This document shows, in pieces, positions 35,967 to 44,914 of a DNA stretch of 64,000 nt. The notes beneath the pieces were generated by a model that saw only the letters and a program-made list of their open reading frames with translations, ran no database searches and was not told the DNA's origin. Within the stretch, counting starts at the first letter, position 1. Every line of letters starts with the position of its first letter. This DNA is from Asanoa sp. WMMD1127 (GTDB taxonomy: Bacteria; Actinomycetota; Actinomycetes; Mycobacteriales; Micromonosporaceae), in the NCBI RefSeq assembly GCF_029626225.1, contig NZ_JARUBP010000001.1, forward strand, positions 4,712,001-4,776,000, given 5' to 3'. The translations under genes were made by a program, and so were the position numbers.

Positions 35967-37463
35967 TCAGCTGATCGGGTACGCCGCCGAGGTGGGCGAG
36001 ATCGCCGGGGTGAAATCCGCCTCGCGTCCGTCGACCGTCCACACGTAACGGCCGCGCCGCCGGACCTCGGGCCGGGCCGCCAGGTAGGTGGTCATCGCGT
36101 CCAGCTCGGTCGGCGTAAGCCAGCTCGGCGGGTCCGACACGGCCCGGAAGCGGCAGACGTCGGCGAGGTCGCGCAGCCACGCCAGCTGTTGGTCGGTCAG
36201 CAGGTTGAGCCGGCTGCGGAAATAGACGACGTCCGGGTCGACCTCGGCCAGCGGCTGGTGCCACAGCCGGTGGAGGCTGTTGACGACGGCGTTGCGCGCC
36301 ATCGCGTCCGACGGGTCGTCGCTCGCGTAGTTCTGCCACATCGGCGCGACGTCGGGCCCGCTGCGCAGCCCGTCGAGGATGCCCAGCGACGGCAGCAGCA
36401 TGGCCCCGCTGCCGAGCAGGTAGACGTCGTCGCCCGCGACCCGCCGGATCAGCGTGAGGGCGTCGCGGTAGACCTGCTCCCGCTCCGCGCCGTCCGCCCG
36501 GGCGCCCGGCACCGCCCCGGCGTTGACGAAGTCCAGCTTGAGATAGCGGAACCCCCACTCGTGCACCATCCGGTGGGTCAGCTCCGCCACGTGGTCGAGC
36601 GTGGCCGGCCGCGACAGGTCGAGGGCGTGGTAGCCGGTGCCCCAGTTGTGGCCGGCGACCACGAGCTCGCCGCGGGCGTCGCGCAGCAGGAGGTCGGGCC
36701 GGCGGCGGGCGAACTCCGAGTCGGGCAAGGCGATGAACGGGGCCAGCCACAGCCCGGCGGTCATCCCGGCGTCCTCGATCCGGTCGACCAGCGACCGCAT
36801 GCCCGACGGGAACTTGTGGTTGGGCTCCCAGTCGCCCACCATCCGCTCCCAGCCGTCGTCGATCTGCACGACGTCGAACGGCAGGCCGCGCAGGTCGGCG
36901 ATGTCCTTGGTGAGCTGCTGCTCGGTGATGGTCTCGTAGTACGCGTACCAGGAGCACCAGACGTTGCCCGCCCGCCGGGAGCTGCTGCCCAGCCGCGTCG
37001 CCAACTCCCGGGTGTAGGCGGCGAACACCTCCTCCTCGGGCCCGTACGCCGCGAACCAGGGCTGCCCGCCGTGCTCGTACCAGCCGGCGAGGGTGTCGCG
37101 GTCGGCCGCGAGGCGGGGCGTGCCCAGCCCGAGCGCGCCGAGCAGAAGCACGTTGCCGTCGCCGGCGTCGAGGGCGGCCACGGCGGAGGAGTGGTGCCGG
37201 GCCGGGTCGTCCCAGACGTCGTCGTCGGCCGTGACGCGGCGCTGCGGGTTGGCGATGCGCAACGGCGGCTCGCTCAACCGGCGCCAGCCACACGGGCTCC
37301 ACGAGTTGTGCCCGTGCCGGTAGAACAGGGCGTCGCCCAGTCCGTGCAGCAGCGCGACGCGTCCTGGGGGCAGGATCAACCCGCCGTCGGCTGGCTGCGG
37401 GCCGCCGGAGCCGTCGTGTTCGAGGGCGAAGGTGCGGCCGGCCAGCTCGATGAGCAGTGCCAT
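35967..37463 (-). CDS. GH36 alpha-galactosidase
   Basis: 498 residues. GH36/clan GH-D motifs are clear: WCSWYAYY, VVQIDDGWE, and the nucleophile Asp311 in FRYLKLDFVNAG; Asp371 in LRSGPDVAP is the acid/base. The enzyme removes terminal alpha-galactose, retaining configuration. It is shorter than classic GH36 (700 residues) because the N-terminal beta-sandwich is reduced to about 165 residues. No signal peptide: cytoplasmic. It is between the binding-protein gene (71 bp upstream) and the ROK regulator. Confidence 0.88.
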   Translation of the reverse strand: MALLIELAGRTFALEHDGSGGPQPADGGLILPPGRVALLHGLGDALFYRHGHNSWSPCGWRRLSEPPLRIANPQRRVTADDDVWDDPARHHSSAVAALDAGDGNVLLLGALGLGTPRLAADRDTLAGWYEHGGQPWFAAYGPEEEVFAAYTRELATRLGSSSRRAGNVWCSWYAYYETITEQQLTKDIADLRGLPFDVVQIDDGWERMVGDWEPNHKFPSGMRSLVDRIEDAGMTAGLWLAPFIALPDSEFARRRPDLLLRDARGELVVAGHNWGTGYHALDLSRPATLDHVAELTHRMVHEWGFRYLKLDFVNAGAVPGARADGAEREQVYRDALTLIRRVAGDDVYLLGSGAMLLPSLGILDGLRSGPDVAPMWQNYASDDPSDAMARNAVVNSLHRLWHQPLAEVDPDVVYFRSRLNLLTDQQLAWLRDLADVCRFRAVSDPPSWLTPTELDAMTTYLAARPEVRRRGRYVWTVDGREADFTPAISPTSAAYPIS

Positions 37464-37533
37464 TGTTCTCCTTGGCGGGTACGGGGGTGCGGCGGGCCAA
37501 GGCGGTCCCGCCGCACCGGATCGTGGGTCTGTC

Positions 37534-38886
37534 CTACTTGAACAGTGCGTTCACCTGTTCGTTGGCCTTCTTCAGCGCGGTCGCCGAGTCGGTCTGGCCC
37601 AGCACCGACGACTGGATCGCGTCCTCGACGATCTTGCTGACCTCGCTGCCGTGGTCGGTGATCGGCAGGAAGAACGTGCCGCCCTGCGCGGTGGCCTCGT
37701 CGATGAACGGCCGCACGTCCCGGCCCTTGGCCTCGTGCGCCGCCAACGCCTTCTCGCTCGCGGTCTTGATGGCCGGGAAGACGACGGCGTTCTTGGCGAC
37801 GATGTCCTGGCACTCGCTGGACGCCAGGAACTTGACCCACTTCCAGGCCTCGTCCTTGTGCTCGGTGCCCGACCAGATCGCGTCCGAGAGGCCGTTGATG
37901 GCGGACTTGCGGCCCTGCGGGCCCGCCGGCAGCGGCGCGAACGCGAACTTCACCTTCGCCGTGTCACCGAGGTAGCTGTTGATCATCCAGGAGCCGGTGA
38001 CGGTGATGGCGCCGGCGCCGGCGTTGAGCAGCGCGTCGCGGGCGAGCGTGGAGGACTTGTCGAGCGCGGGGCTGTAGCCCTTGGCGATCAGCGACTTCAA
38101 CCAGTCGATGACCTGGGCCAGCCGCGGGTCGTCGTACTTGTACTGCGTGCCCCACGGGTTCTTGTCGAGATAGGTGAAGCCGAGCATCGCGGCCAGGTTG
38201 CCCCAGCCGTTCTGCCCCTGCGAGCCGTCCTTCCACTCCGGCAGGAAGCCGTACGTCTTGACCTTGCTCTTGTCGAACGCGGGGTCCAGGCCGTTCTTGC
38301 CGTTCTTGTCCACAGTGGCCTTGGCGATGACCTGTTCGAAGGTGCCGCCGTCGGTCGGGTTCCAGGTCAGGTCGGCGAGCGCCGCCGCGTCGATGCCCTG
38401 GGCCTTGAGCTGCTCGGTGTTGTAGACCAGGGCCATCGTGTCCCAGTCCTTGGGGAGCCCGTAGCGCTTGCCGTCCTTCTCGAACAGCTCGGCCAGCCCC
38501 GCCTGATATTGCGTGAGGTCGACCTTGTCGGCGTCGACGTAGGGCTGCAGGTCGAGGATCTGGCCGGCGGTCACGAACTGCGGGTAGTAGGAGCCCTGGT
38601 TGGTCCACACGTCCGGCGCCTCGCCGGCGGCCACCTGGGTGGTGAGGTTCTGCCAGTACTGGTCCCACGCGGACTGCGTGATCTTGATCGTGATGTTCGG
38701 GTTGGCGGCGTGGAACGAGTCGGCGCACGCCTGGTACGACGCCTTCTGGTTGTCGTCCCAGAGCCAGTAGTCCAGGGTGACGGCGTCGCCGCTGCCGGCG
38801 TCGTCACCCGATTTCGAGCAGGCGGCCAGGCCGGCCACGACGGCCAGTGACAGGAGTGCTGCCCCGGCACGTGATCTGCGGATCAT
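37534..38886 (-). CDS. Sugar ABC importer, substrate-binding lipoprotein
   Basis: 450 residues with a lipoprotein signal ending VAGLAACSKSG. The mature part is family-1 extracellular solute-binding protein: LDYWLWDDNQKASYQACADS, FEKDGKRYGLPKDWDTMALVYNTEQL, and WKWVKFLASSECQDIVAKN. Aromatic residues expected for sugar stacking are abundant. Lipid-anchored outside the membrane. It follows the two permease genes (25 bp gap) and should supply the GH36 enzyme with an oligosaccharide; alpha-galactoside is the inference. Confidence 0.9.
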   Translation of the reverse strand: MIRRSRAGAALLSLAVVAGLAACSKSGDDAGSGDAVTLDYWLWDDNQKASYQACADSFHAANPNITIKITQSAWDQYWQNLTTQVAAGEAPDVWTNQGSYYPQFVTAGQILDLQPYVDADKVDLTQYQAGLAELFEKDGKRYGLPKDWDTMALVYNTEQLKAQGIDAAALADLTWNPTDGGTFEQVIAKATVDKNGKNGLDPAFDKSKVKTYGFLPEWKDGSQGQNGWGNLAAMLGFTYLDKNPWGTQYKYDDPRLAQVIDWLKSLIAKGYSPALDKSSTLARDALLNAGAGAITVTGSWMINSYLGDTAKVKFAFAPLPAGPQGRKSAINGLSDAIWSGTEHKDEAWKWVKFLASSECQDIVAKNAVVFPAIKTASEKALAAHEAKGRDVRPFIDEATAQGGTFFLPITDHGSEVSKIVEDAIQSSVLGQTDSATALKKANEQVNALFK

Positions 38887-38911
38887 CTCATCCTCTTCTC
38901 TGCGGGGTGGG

Positions 38912-39811
38912 TCACTTGCTACCGGTGAAGTTCAGCGACTGGACCAGCCGCTTGCCCATGAAGACGAGCAGGACCAGGACGGGCAGGACCGACAGCGTCG
39001 AGGCGGCCATCAGCCCGGTCCAGTCCGGTTGGGTGTTGGGCGACTGCTGGAGGAACACGCCGAGCGCGACCGTGACGAGCCGGTTGTCCTCGCTGCGCCC
39101 GACCAGCAGGGGCCAGAGGTAGTCCTTCCAGGCCCAGACGATGGTGGTGAGCCCGATGGTGATGAGCGGACCGCGGCTCATCGGCAGCGCGATGCGCCAG
39201 AAGATGCCCCACGGGCCGTTGCCGTCGAGGATCGCCGCCTCCTCCACGTCGCGCGGCAGCGAGAGGAAGAACTGGCGGAGGAAGAACACCGCGAACGGCG
39301 TCATCAGGATCGTGGGCGCGACCATGCCGGCCATCGTGTTGATCAGGTCGAGCTCCTTGACCAGCACGAAGTTCGGCAGCAACGTGAAGATCGGCGGCAC
39401 CATCAGGGCACTGATCAGCACGCCGAACAGCACGTCGCGGCCGGGGAAGCGCAGCCGGGCGAAGGCGTAGCCGGCCATCGCGCAGAACAGCGTCTGGAAC
39501 CCGGCGATCAGCGAGCAATAGATGATCGAGTTGAGCAGGTAGCGCGCGAAGTCGACGTGCGCGCCGGAGCCGCCGGCCGCGCGCGCCTCGGCCTCGCTGG
39601 TCAGGCCGAGCACCCGGGTGAAGTTGACGAACGTCGGGTGCTGCGGCAGCAGGCCGGTGTGGTCGGTGTACATGTCGGCGGCCGGGGTGAGCGCCGTGCG
39701 GACCATCCACCAGAACGGGAAGACCGTCGCGACGACGATGACGGCCAGCACGACCCACGCCACCAGGCGGCTGGGAGTGAGATTCCTCCGGCGCACGCGT
39801 CCGCCCTTCAT
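38912..39811 (-). CDS. Sugar ABC importer permease (MalG type)
   Basis: 299 residues with six helices and an EAA loop DVEEAAILDGNGPWGIFWRIALP. The first periplasmic loop is long (MYTDHTGLLPQHPTFVNFTR onward). ATG 39811 overlaps the stop of the partner permease (39808-39811). It pairs with the MalF-type protein to form the channel; no ATPase gene is present in this operon. Confidence 0.92.
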   Translation of the reverse strand: MKGGRVRRRNLTPSRLVAWVVLAVIVVATVFPFWWMVRTALTPAADMYTDHTGLLPQHPTFVNFTRVLGLTSEAEARAAGGSGAHVDFARYLLNSIIYCSLIAGFQTLFCAMAGYAFARLRFPGRDVLFGVLISALMVPPIFTLLPNFVLVKELDLINTMAGMVAPTILMTPFAVFFLRQFFLSLPRDVEEAAILDGNGPWGIFWRIALPMSRGPLITIGLTTIVWAWKDYLWPLLVGRSEDNRLVTVALGVFLQQSPNTQPDWTGLMAASTLSVLPVLVLLVFMGKRLVQSLNFTGSK

Positions 39812-40689
39812 GCCAGGTCCGACCGGGAGGCGCGCAGCAGCCGCATCTGCACCGCGGTGAGCACGCCGAGGATGAGCGCGAGGCAGATCGCCGCCGCGGC
39901 GGCGTAGCCCAGGTGGAAGAACCGGAACGCCTCTTCGTAGATGAAGTAGTAGATGGCCCGGGTCGCCGATACCGGGCCGCCCTTGGTGGTGACCGCGATG
40001 GTGTCGAAGATCTGGAACGACCCGATCAGCGAGACCACCAGCACGAGCGCGAGCACCGGCCGCAGCAGCGGCAGCGTGATGCGGCGGAACATCCGCCACT
40101 CGGTGGCGCCGTCGATCGCGGCGCTCTCGTAGAGGTAGTGCGGTATCTGCAGCATCCCGGCGTAGAGCAGCAGCGCGGTGTAGCCGGTGTAGGCCCAGGT
40201 GTTGATGGCCGCGATCGACGGCATCGCCCACGTCGCGTCGGTGAGGAAGCCGACAGGTCCCACGCCGACCACGCCGAGCAGGTGGTTGAGAAACCCGAGG
40301 TTGGTGTCCAGCAGCCACATCCAGAGCAGGCCGATGGTCACGTTGGGCACCAGCCACGGCAGCAGCAGCGTCGCCCGCAGCACGACCGAGCGGGTCAGCC
40401 GGTGCATCAGCGCGGCGATGCCGAGGCCCAGCAGGGTCTGCGAGCCGATGTTGAGCACCACGTACCAGGCGGTGACCAGCAGCGAGTGCCAGAACTCGCC
40501 GTCGCGCAGCAGCTCGGTGTAGTTCTCGGCGCCGACGATCGACGGGGTGTTCAGCATCGTGTAGTCGGTGACCGAGTACCACAGGCCGCGGACGGCCGGG
40601 TAGCCGTAGAAGACGGCGAACCCCACCAGCACGGGCAGCAGGAACCACCAGGCAGCGCGCCGGTCGTCGCGCCGTTTCGTCGTACTCAT
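39808..40689 (-). CDS. Sugar ABC importer permease (MalF type)
   Basis: 293 residues, six helices, EAA loop YLYESAAIDGATEWRMFRRI. N-terminal WWFLLPVLVGFAVFYGYPAVRG is typical of carbohydrate permeases. ATG 40689 is the first gene of the leftward operon (permeases, binding protein, GH36, ROK). On its strand a TTGACA box lies at 40775-40770, about 80 bp upstream. Confidence 0.92.
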   Translation of the reverse strand: MSTTKRRDDRRAAWWFLLPVLVGFAVFYGYPAVRGLWYSVTDYTMLNTPSIVGAENYTELLRDGEFWHSLLVTAWYVVLNIGSQTLLGLGIAALMHRLTRSVVLRATLLLPWLVPNVTIGLLWMWLLDTNLGFLNHLLGVVGVGPVGFLTDATWAMPSIAAINTWAYTGYTALLLYAGMLQIPHYLYESAAIDGATEWRMFRRITLPLLRPVLALVLVVSLIGSFQIFDTIAVTTKGGPVSATRAIYYFIYEEAFRFFHLGYAAAAAICLALILGVLTAVQMRLLRASRSDLA

Positions 40690-40822
40690 CGATCGCCTCT
40701 GATCTTTCTCCCGGGTTGGCTCTTGCCAGCCGGCCCGTTCCCGAATAATGATGTAGACCTTCGAAATTTTGTCAACACCTCTTCGTATTACGTGAGAAAC
40801 CCGCCGGGGAGGACGACCTGTC
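40690..40822. promoter_or_regulatory. Divergent control region of the glycan locus
   Basis: This 133-bp gap separates the leftward importer operon from the rightward secreted-protein genes and is far more AT-rich than its surroundings. The minus strand has TTGACA (40775-40770) with CATTAT 19 bases on, a plausible promoter for the importer. TTCGAA (40760-40765) lies in the spacer. ACCTTCGAAATT and ACCTCTTCGTATT, 20 bp apart, loosely resemble the repeats before the ROK gene. No clear rightward promoter is identified. Confidence 0.45.
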
Positions 40823-42187
40823 ATGATCCGCCGTGCCCTGCGCCTGTCAATCGCCCTGCTGGCGACGCTCGCCGTCGCCGCGGGAACGCCCGCCTCAGCC
40901 ACGCCCGCACGCACTCCACAATGGACGCAGCTCGACTACGCGCCCGCGCCCGCCGACAACCCGCTCAAGGGCTTCCTGCCGTACGCCGGCAGCTACCAGA
41001 CGTTCCCCTACAGCATGGAGTGGTTCTATCTCCCGCTCCGGGACGTGATGACCGGGCCGCGCCAGTTCCGCTGGGACGCGCTCGAGCGCCAGCTCAACGA
41101 CATCGCGGCCCGCGGCCACCAGGCCGTGTTCCGCTTCTACCTCGACTATCCGGGCAAACCGACCGGCATCCCGCAGTACCTGCTGGACCAGGGTCTCGTC
41201 ACCCGCCCCTACCCGGACTTCGGCAACAACGGCGTCAGCGTCTCGCCGGACTACAGCGACCCGCGGCTGGTCGCCGCGCTGGAGAACTTCATCACCGCGT
41301 TCGGCCGGCGCTACGACGGCGACCCGCGGATCGGCTTCGTCACGCTCGGCCTGATCGGCTTCTGGGGCGAGTGGCACACCTGGCCCTACGACGGCTGGAC
41401 CCAGCCCGAGAACTGGATGCCGAGCAACGAGATCCTGACCCGCGTCCTGAGCCGTTACGACGCCGCCTTCGACGAGACCCGGCTGCTGGCCCGCTATCCC
41501 AGCCCGGAGAACAAGGAGCTCGGCATCGGCTACCACGACGACTCGTTCGCGTTCGAGACGCTGCCGCCCACGTCGTGGCACTTCGTGCAGCGCCTGATCG
41601 ACCAGGGCGTGACCGAGAAGTGGCGTCAGGAGCCGATCGGCGGCGAGCTGCGCCCCGAGATCCAGTCGTGTTTGTGGGACGAGCCGGTCAGCTGCGGCCA
41701 GTACGAGGACTTCGCCGAGTCCGTGGCGCAGACCCACGCCTCGTGGCTCATCAACCACGCGGCGTTCGCCGGCGCCGGCTACACCGGGGACAACTACTTC
41801 CGCGCGCTGGCCGCGACCCGTTCGCTCGGCTACGAGCTGACGGTCACCGAGGCGGCGCTCGACCGTGACCGCGTCTCGGTGCGCATCGCCAACCGCGGCG
41901 TCGCCCCGTTCTACTACGACTGGCGGGCCGAGCTCGCCGCGGTCGACGGCCAGGGCCGCGTCGTGCGGCGCTGGCGCACGCCGTGGACCGTCGCCGGCAT
42001 CCAGCCCGGCCAGGACCCCGCGCAGCTCTCGACCCGCATCGACACCCACGGACTGCGGGCCGGCAGCTACGACATCGTCATGCGCGTCCCCAACCCTCTG
42101 CCCAACGGCATCCCGTTGCGGTTCGCCAACACCAGCCAGGACAACCACTCCGGCTGGCTGCGCCTCGGCACCGTCTCCACCCGCTGA
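40823..42187 (+). CDS. Secreted DUF4832 protein, tail-less form
   Basis: 454 residues with a Sec signal peptide (IRRALRLSIALLATLAVAAG, cut near ASA). The mature protein starts with DNPLKGFLPYAGSYQ and has a TIM-barrel-like catalytic region: FRFYLDYPGKPTGIP, then LGLIGFWGEWHTWPYDGWT, whose Glu is invariant in the three related proteins here and is the best catalytic candidate. A C-terminal beta-sandwich of about 110 residues follows (VSVRIANRGVAPFYYDW), matching DUF4832. It resembles glycoside hydrolase clan A in layout, but no activity is known. It has no fibronectin or binding domains, unlike the next two genes. Confidence 0.78.
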   Translation: MIRRALRLSIALLATLAVAAGTPASATPARTPQWTQLDYAPAPADNPLKGFLPYAGSYQTFPYSMEWFYLPLRDVMTGPRQFRWDALERQLNDIAARGHQAVFRFYLDYPGKPTGIPQYLLDQGLVTRPYPDFGNNGVSVSPDYSDPRLVAALENFITAFGRRYDGDPRIGFVTLGLIGFWGEWHTWPYDGWTQPENWMPSNEILTRVLSRYDAAFDETRLLARYPSPENKELGIGYHDDSFAFETLPPTSWHFVQRLIDQGVTEKWRQEPIGGELRPEIQSCLWDEPVSCGQYEDFAESVAQTHASWLINHAAFAGAGYTGDNYFRALAATRSLGYELTVTEAALDRDRVSVRIANRGVAPFYYDWRAELAAVDGQGRVVRRWRTPWTVAGIQPGQDPAQLSTRIDTHGLRAGSYDIVMRVPNPLPNGIPLRFANTSQDNHSGWLRLGTVSTR

Positions 42188-42235
42188 CGGCGCCGGCTGT
42201 TGTTCCTGCACTCCGCCCAGAAGGGAACACGGTTC

Positions 42236-44902
42236 ATGCCATCCGCACGCAAGCTGCTCGCCGCCCTCGCGGTGACAGCACTGACGCTCGTGCTGGCCCC
42301 GGCCGGCGCGGTCGCGGCGCCGGCCGGTCCGCCGCCGCGCCCGCCGGCCGGGCCCGGCCCCGACACGAGCCTGACGACCCGCACCTACGCGTACGCCGAC
42401 GCACCGCTCGGCCAGCCGTTGAAGGGCTTCGCGCCCTACTACTTCCCCGGTGACAACCTGTCGACGAAGTACCCCGGCGGCCTGGTCTGGAGCTACTTCG
42501 CGCTCAACGAGGTGATGAAGGATCCCAGCAGCTGCGGCGTGTTCGACTGGAGCGTCTTCGAGAAGGCGCTCGACGAGGCCGCCGTCTGGGGCCGCCAGGT
42601 CGCCTTCCGCTTCTACGTCGAGTATCCCGGCGGCAGCGGCACCCACCCCGGCAACGGCATCCCGCCCTGCCTCAACGGCAAGATGGCGTTGCGCACCAAC
42701 GGATTCTGGGGCACGGTCAGCCCCGACTACGACGACCCCGACGTCATCGCCGCGCTGACCAGCTTCATCAACGCCTTCGCGGCCCGCTACGACCACGCCG
42801 GCGCCGGCGGCACGGCCGATCCCCGCATCGGGTTCATGACGATGGGCCTGGTCGGGCTGTGGGGCGAGTGGCACACCTGGCCCTACGACCGGGACACCGC
42901 TGACGGCTACCCCAACCTGATGCCCACCGACGCCACCATCCGCACGCTGATGGGCGCGTTCGACAGCGCCTTCGACAACATCCAGCTCGAGGTCCGCTAC
43001 CCGCTGGCCGGCACCGAGAACGCCAACATCGGCTTCCACGACGACTCCTGGCCCTACAAGGAGATCCGCGGCGGTCAGCTCAAGGGCATGACGCTGCCGA
43101 TGTCGATGAACGGCTGGGACGACGCGTTCCTCCAGCTCCAGCTCAACACCGGCACCGAGAACCGGTGGGTCACCCAGTCGATCGGCGGCGAGGCCCGACC
43201 GGAGATCCAGGGCAGCCTCTACACGAACTGGCCCGGCGGCTCGGGACAGGTCGACGACGTGCTGGCCGCGACCGAGCTGACCCACATCAGCTGGATGATC
43301 AACCAGACCGGGGCCGGCGGCTACAGCACCGGCGACGCGAAGGTCGCCGCGGGCGTCCGCAAGATGGGCTACAACCTGCACATCCCGCAGGCCAACTTCA
43401 ACGCCACCGCCGGCGGCTCGTCGTTCAAGGTCGGCGTCACCATGCAGAACAACGGCGTCGCGCCGTTCTACTACCCGTGGACGACCGTCGTCGGCCTGCG
43501 CAACTCGGCCGGCGCGATCGTCAAGACCTGGGACACCAACTGGGACCTGCGCCAGGTGCAGCCGCTGAAGATCCGGGCGTTCCCGGACTGGAACGTGGGC
43601 GCGGACCCGACGTACCTCGACTTCGGTCGTCCGGTGAACTTCTCGGCCACGCTCAGCACCGCGGGCGTCCCCGCCGGTTCCTACAGCCTCGTGCTGAAGG
43701 TCCGCAACCCGCTCGAGGCGGTCACACCCGAGGTGCTGCGGGCCCGGCCCGCCGCGAGCCGGCTGACCGACTGGATCATCGACCAGTGGCGCCCCGCCCT
43801 GCCGCTGTCGTTCGCCAACGCCAACCAGGGCACGGACGGCTGGGTCAACCTGGGCGCGCTGACCACCGGCGGCTGCACGGGCGACTGCACCGCGCCGTCG
43901 GCGCCCTCGGGTCTCGCGGTGTCGGGGGTGACGAACACGTCGGTGTCGCTGTCGTGGTCGCCGTCCACCGACAACGTGGGCGTGACCGGCTACCAGGTGT
44001 CGCGGGACGGCGCGCTCGCCGGCACCGTCACGGGCACGTCGTTCACGGACACCGGGCGCACGGCCGGCCGCACCTATCAGTACTCGGTGCGGGCGGTGGA
44101 CGCGGCGGGCAACGTGTCGGGGCCGTCGGCGACGGTGTCGGCGACGACGACCGGGTGCTCCGGTGACTGCACGGCGCCGAGCGCGCCGACGCTGTCATCG
44201 CCGGCGAAGACCGACACGTCGGTGTCCTTGTCGTGGTCCGGCGCGACCGACAACGTCGGCGTGACGGGCTACGAGGTGTTCCGCGGCACGACGCTCGTGG
44301 GCAGTCCGATCGGAACGTCCTTCACGGACAGTGGGTTGACCGCGTCGACGGCCTACAGCTACACCGTCCGGGCCCGGGACGCGGCCGGGAACCGGTCGGC
44401 GGCCAGCAACACGGTCACCGTGACGACGAACGCCACCACTCCGCCACCGACGGGCCTGGTGCTGGACAACTTCGACGGCACGCCCGCCTATCCGTCCCAG
44501 AACGACCTGGGCAAGTGGACCGGCGGCAACTGCTTCCTCGACGGCGGCGGTTCGGGTGTGGTCACCGGTGGGGCGTTGAGCCTGCGCTACAACAACTGTG
44601 GCTGGTTCGGCTCGGATGTCGGGGTCGACCTGAGCAACCGCACGTACCTGGTGGTGCGGATCAAGGGTGCCGCCGGCGGCGAGCAGGCCCACTTCAACCT
44701 CGGCCTGGGTGGCGCCACCAAGGTGTTCGGCGACTTCACCTTGGACGGCGGCGCACGTCCGGTGATCACCACGTCCTATCAGGACATCAGGATCCCGATG
44801 GCCGCCAACGGCATCAACCGCAACTCGCCGTCCCAGCTGGCCATGGGCTTCTGGTACGGAGGCAGTTCGACCATCTCCATCGACCACATCTCCTTCCAGT
44901 AG
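42236..44902 (+). CDS. Secreted DUF4832 protein with two fibronectin-III domains and a C-terminal binding domain
   Basis: 888 residues from ATG 42236 behind AGAAGGGAA. Signal peptide (LLAALAVTALTLVLAPAGAV, cut near VAA), Pro-rich linker, then the same catalytic-like domain as the upstream gene (GQPLKGFAPYYFPGDN, MGLVGLWGEWHTWPYDRDT) and beta-sandwich to about residue 545. Two fibronectin-III domains follow, each introduced by a CxGDC motif. The last 150 residues (LVLDNFDGTPAYPSQNDLGK to SIDHISFQ) look like a jelly-roll carbohydrate-binding module. The tail is nearly identical to that of the next gene. Probably acts outside the cell on polymeric glycan. Confidence 0.8.
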   Translation: MPSARKLLAALAVTALTLVLAPAGAVAAPAGPPPRPPAGPGPDTSLTTRTYAYADAPLGQPLKGFAPYYFPGDNLSTKYPGGLVWSYFALNEVMKDPSSCGVFDWSVFEKALDEAAVWGRQVAFRFYVEYPGGSGTHPGNGIPPCLNGKMALRTNGFWGTVSPDYDDPDVIAALTSFINAFAARYDHAGAGGTADPRIGFMTMGLVGLWGEWHTWPYDRDTADGYPNLMPTDATIRTLMGAFDSAFDNIQLEVRYPLAGTENANIGFHDDSWPYKEIRGGQLKGMTLPMSMNGWDDAFLQLQLNTGTENRWVTQSIGGEARPEIQGSLYTNWPGGSGQVDDVLAATELTHISWMINQTGAGGYSTGDAKVAAGVRKMGYNLHIPQANFNATAGGSSFKVGVTMQNNGVAPFYYPWTTVVGLRNSAGAIVKTWDTNWDLRQVQPLKIRAFPDWNVGADPTYLDFGRPVNFSATLSTAGVPAGSYSLVLKVRNPLEAVTPEVLRARPAASRLTDWIIDQWRPALPLSFANANQGTDGWVNLGALTTGGCTGDCTAPSAPSGLAVSGVTNTSVSLSWSPSTDNVGVTGYQVSRDGALAGTVTGTSFTDTGRTAGRTYQYSVRAVDAAGNVSGPSATVSATTTGCSGDCTAPSAPTLSSPAKTDTSVSLSWSGATDNVGVTGYEVFRGTTLVGSPIGTSFTDSGLTASTAYSYTVRARDAAGNRSAASNTVTVTTNATTPPPTGLVLDNFDGTPAYPSQNDLGKWTGGNCFLDGGGSGVVTGGALSLRYNNCGWFGSDVGVDLSNRTYLVVRIKGAAGGEQAHFNLGLGGATKVFGDFTLDGGARPVITTSYQDIRIPMAANGINRNSPSQLAMGFWYGGSSTISIDHISFQ
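43874..44902 (+). repeat. Duplicated 3'-terminal module, copy 1
   Basis: 1029 bp encoding 342 residues plus stop. It aligns without gaps to 46394-47422. By eye about 30 residues differ, so roughly nine in ten are identical, while the upstream catalytic domains are far more diverged. Identical stretches of tens of bases alternate with patches full of synonymous changes, which suggests gene conversion. Confidence 0.85.
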
Positions 44903-44914
44903 GGGAAGGCCATC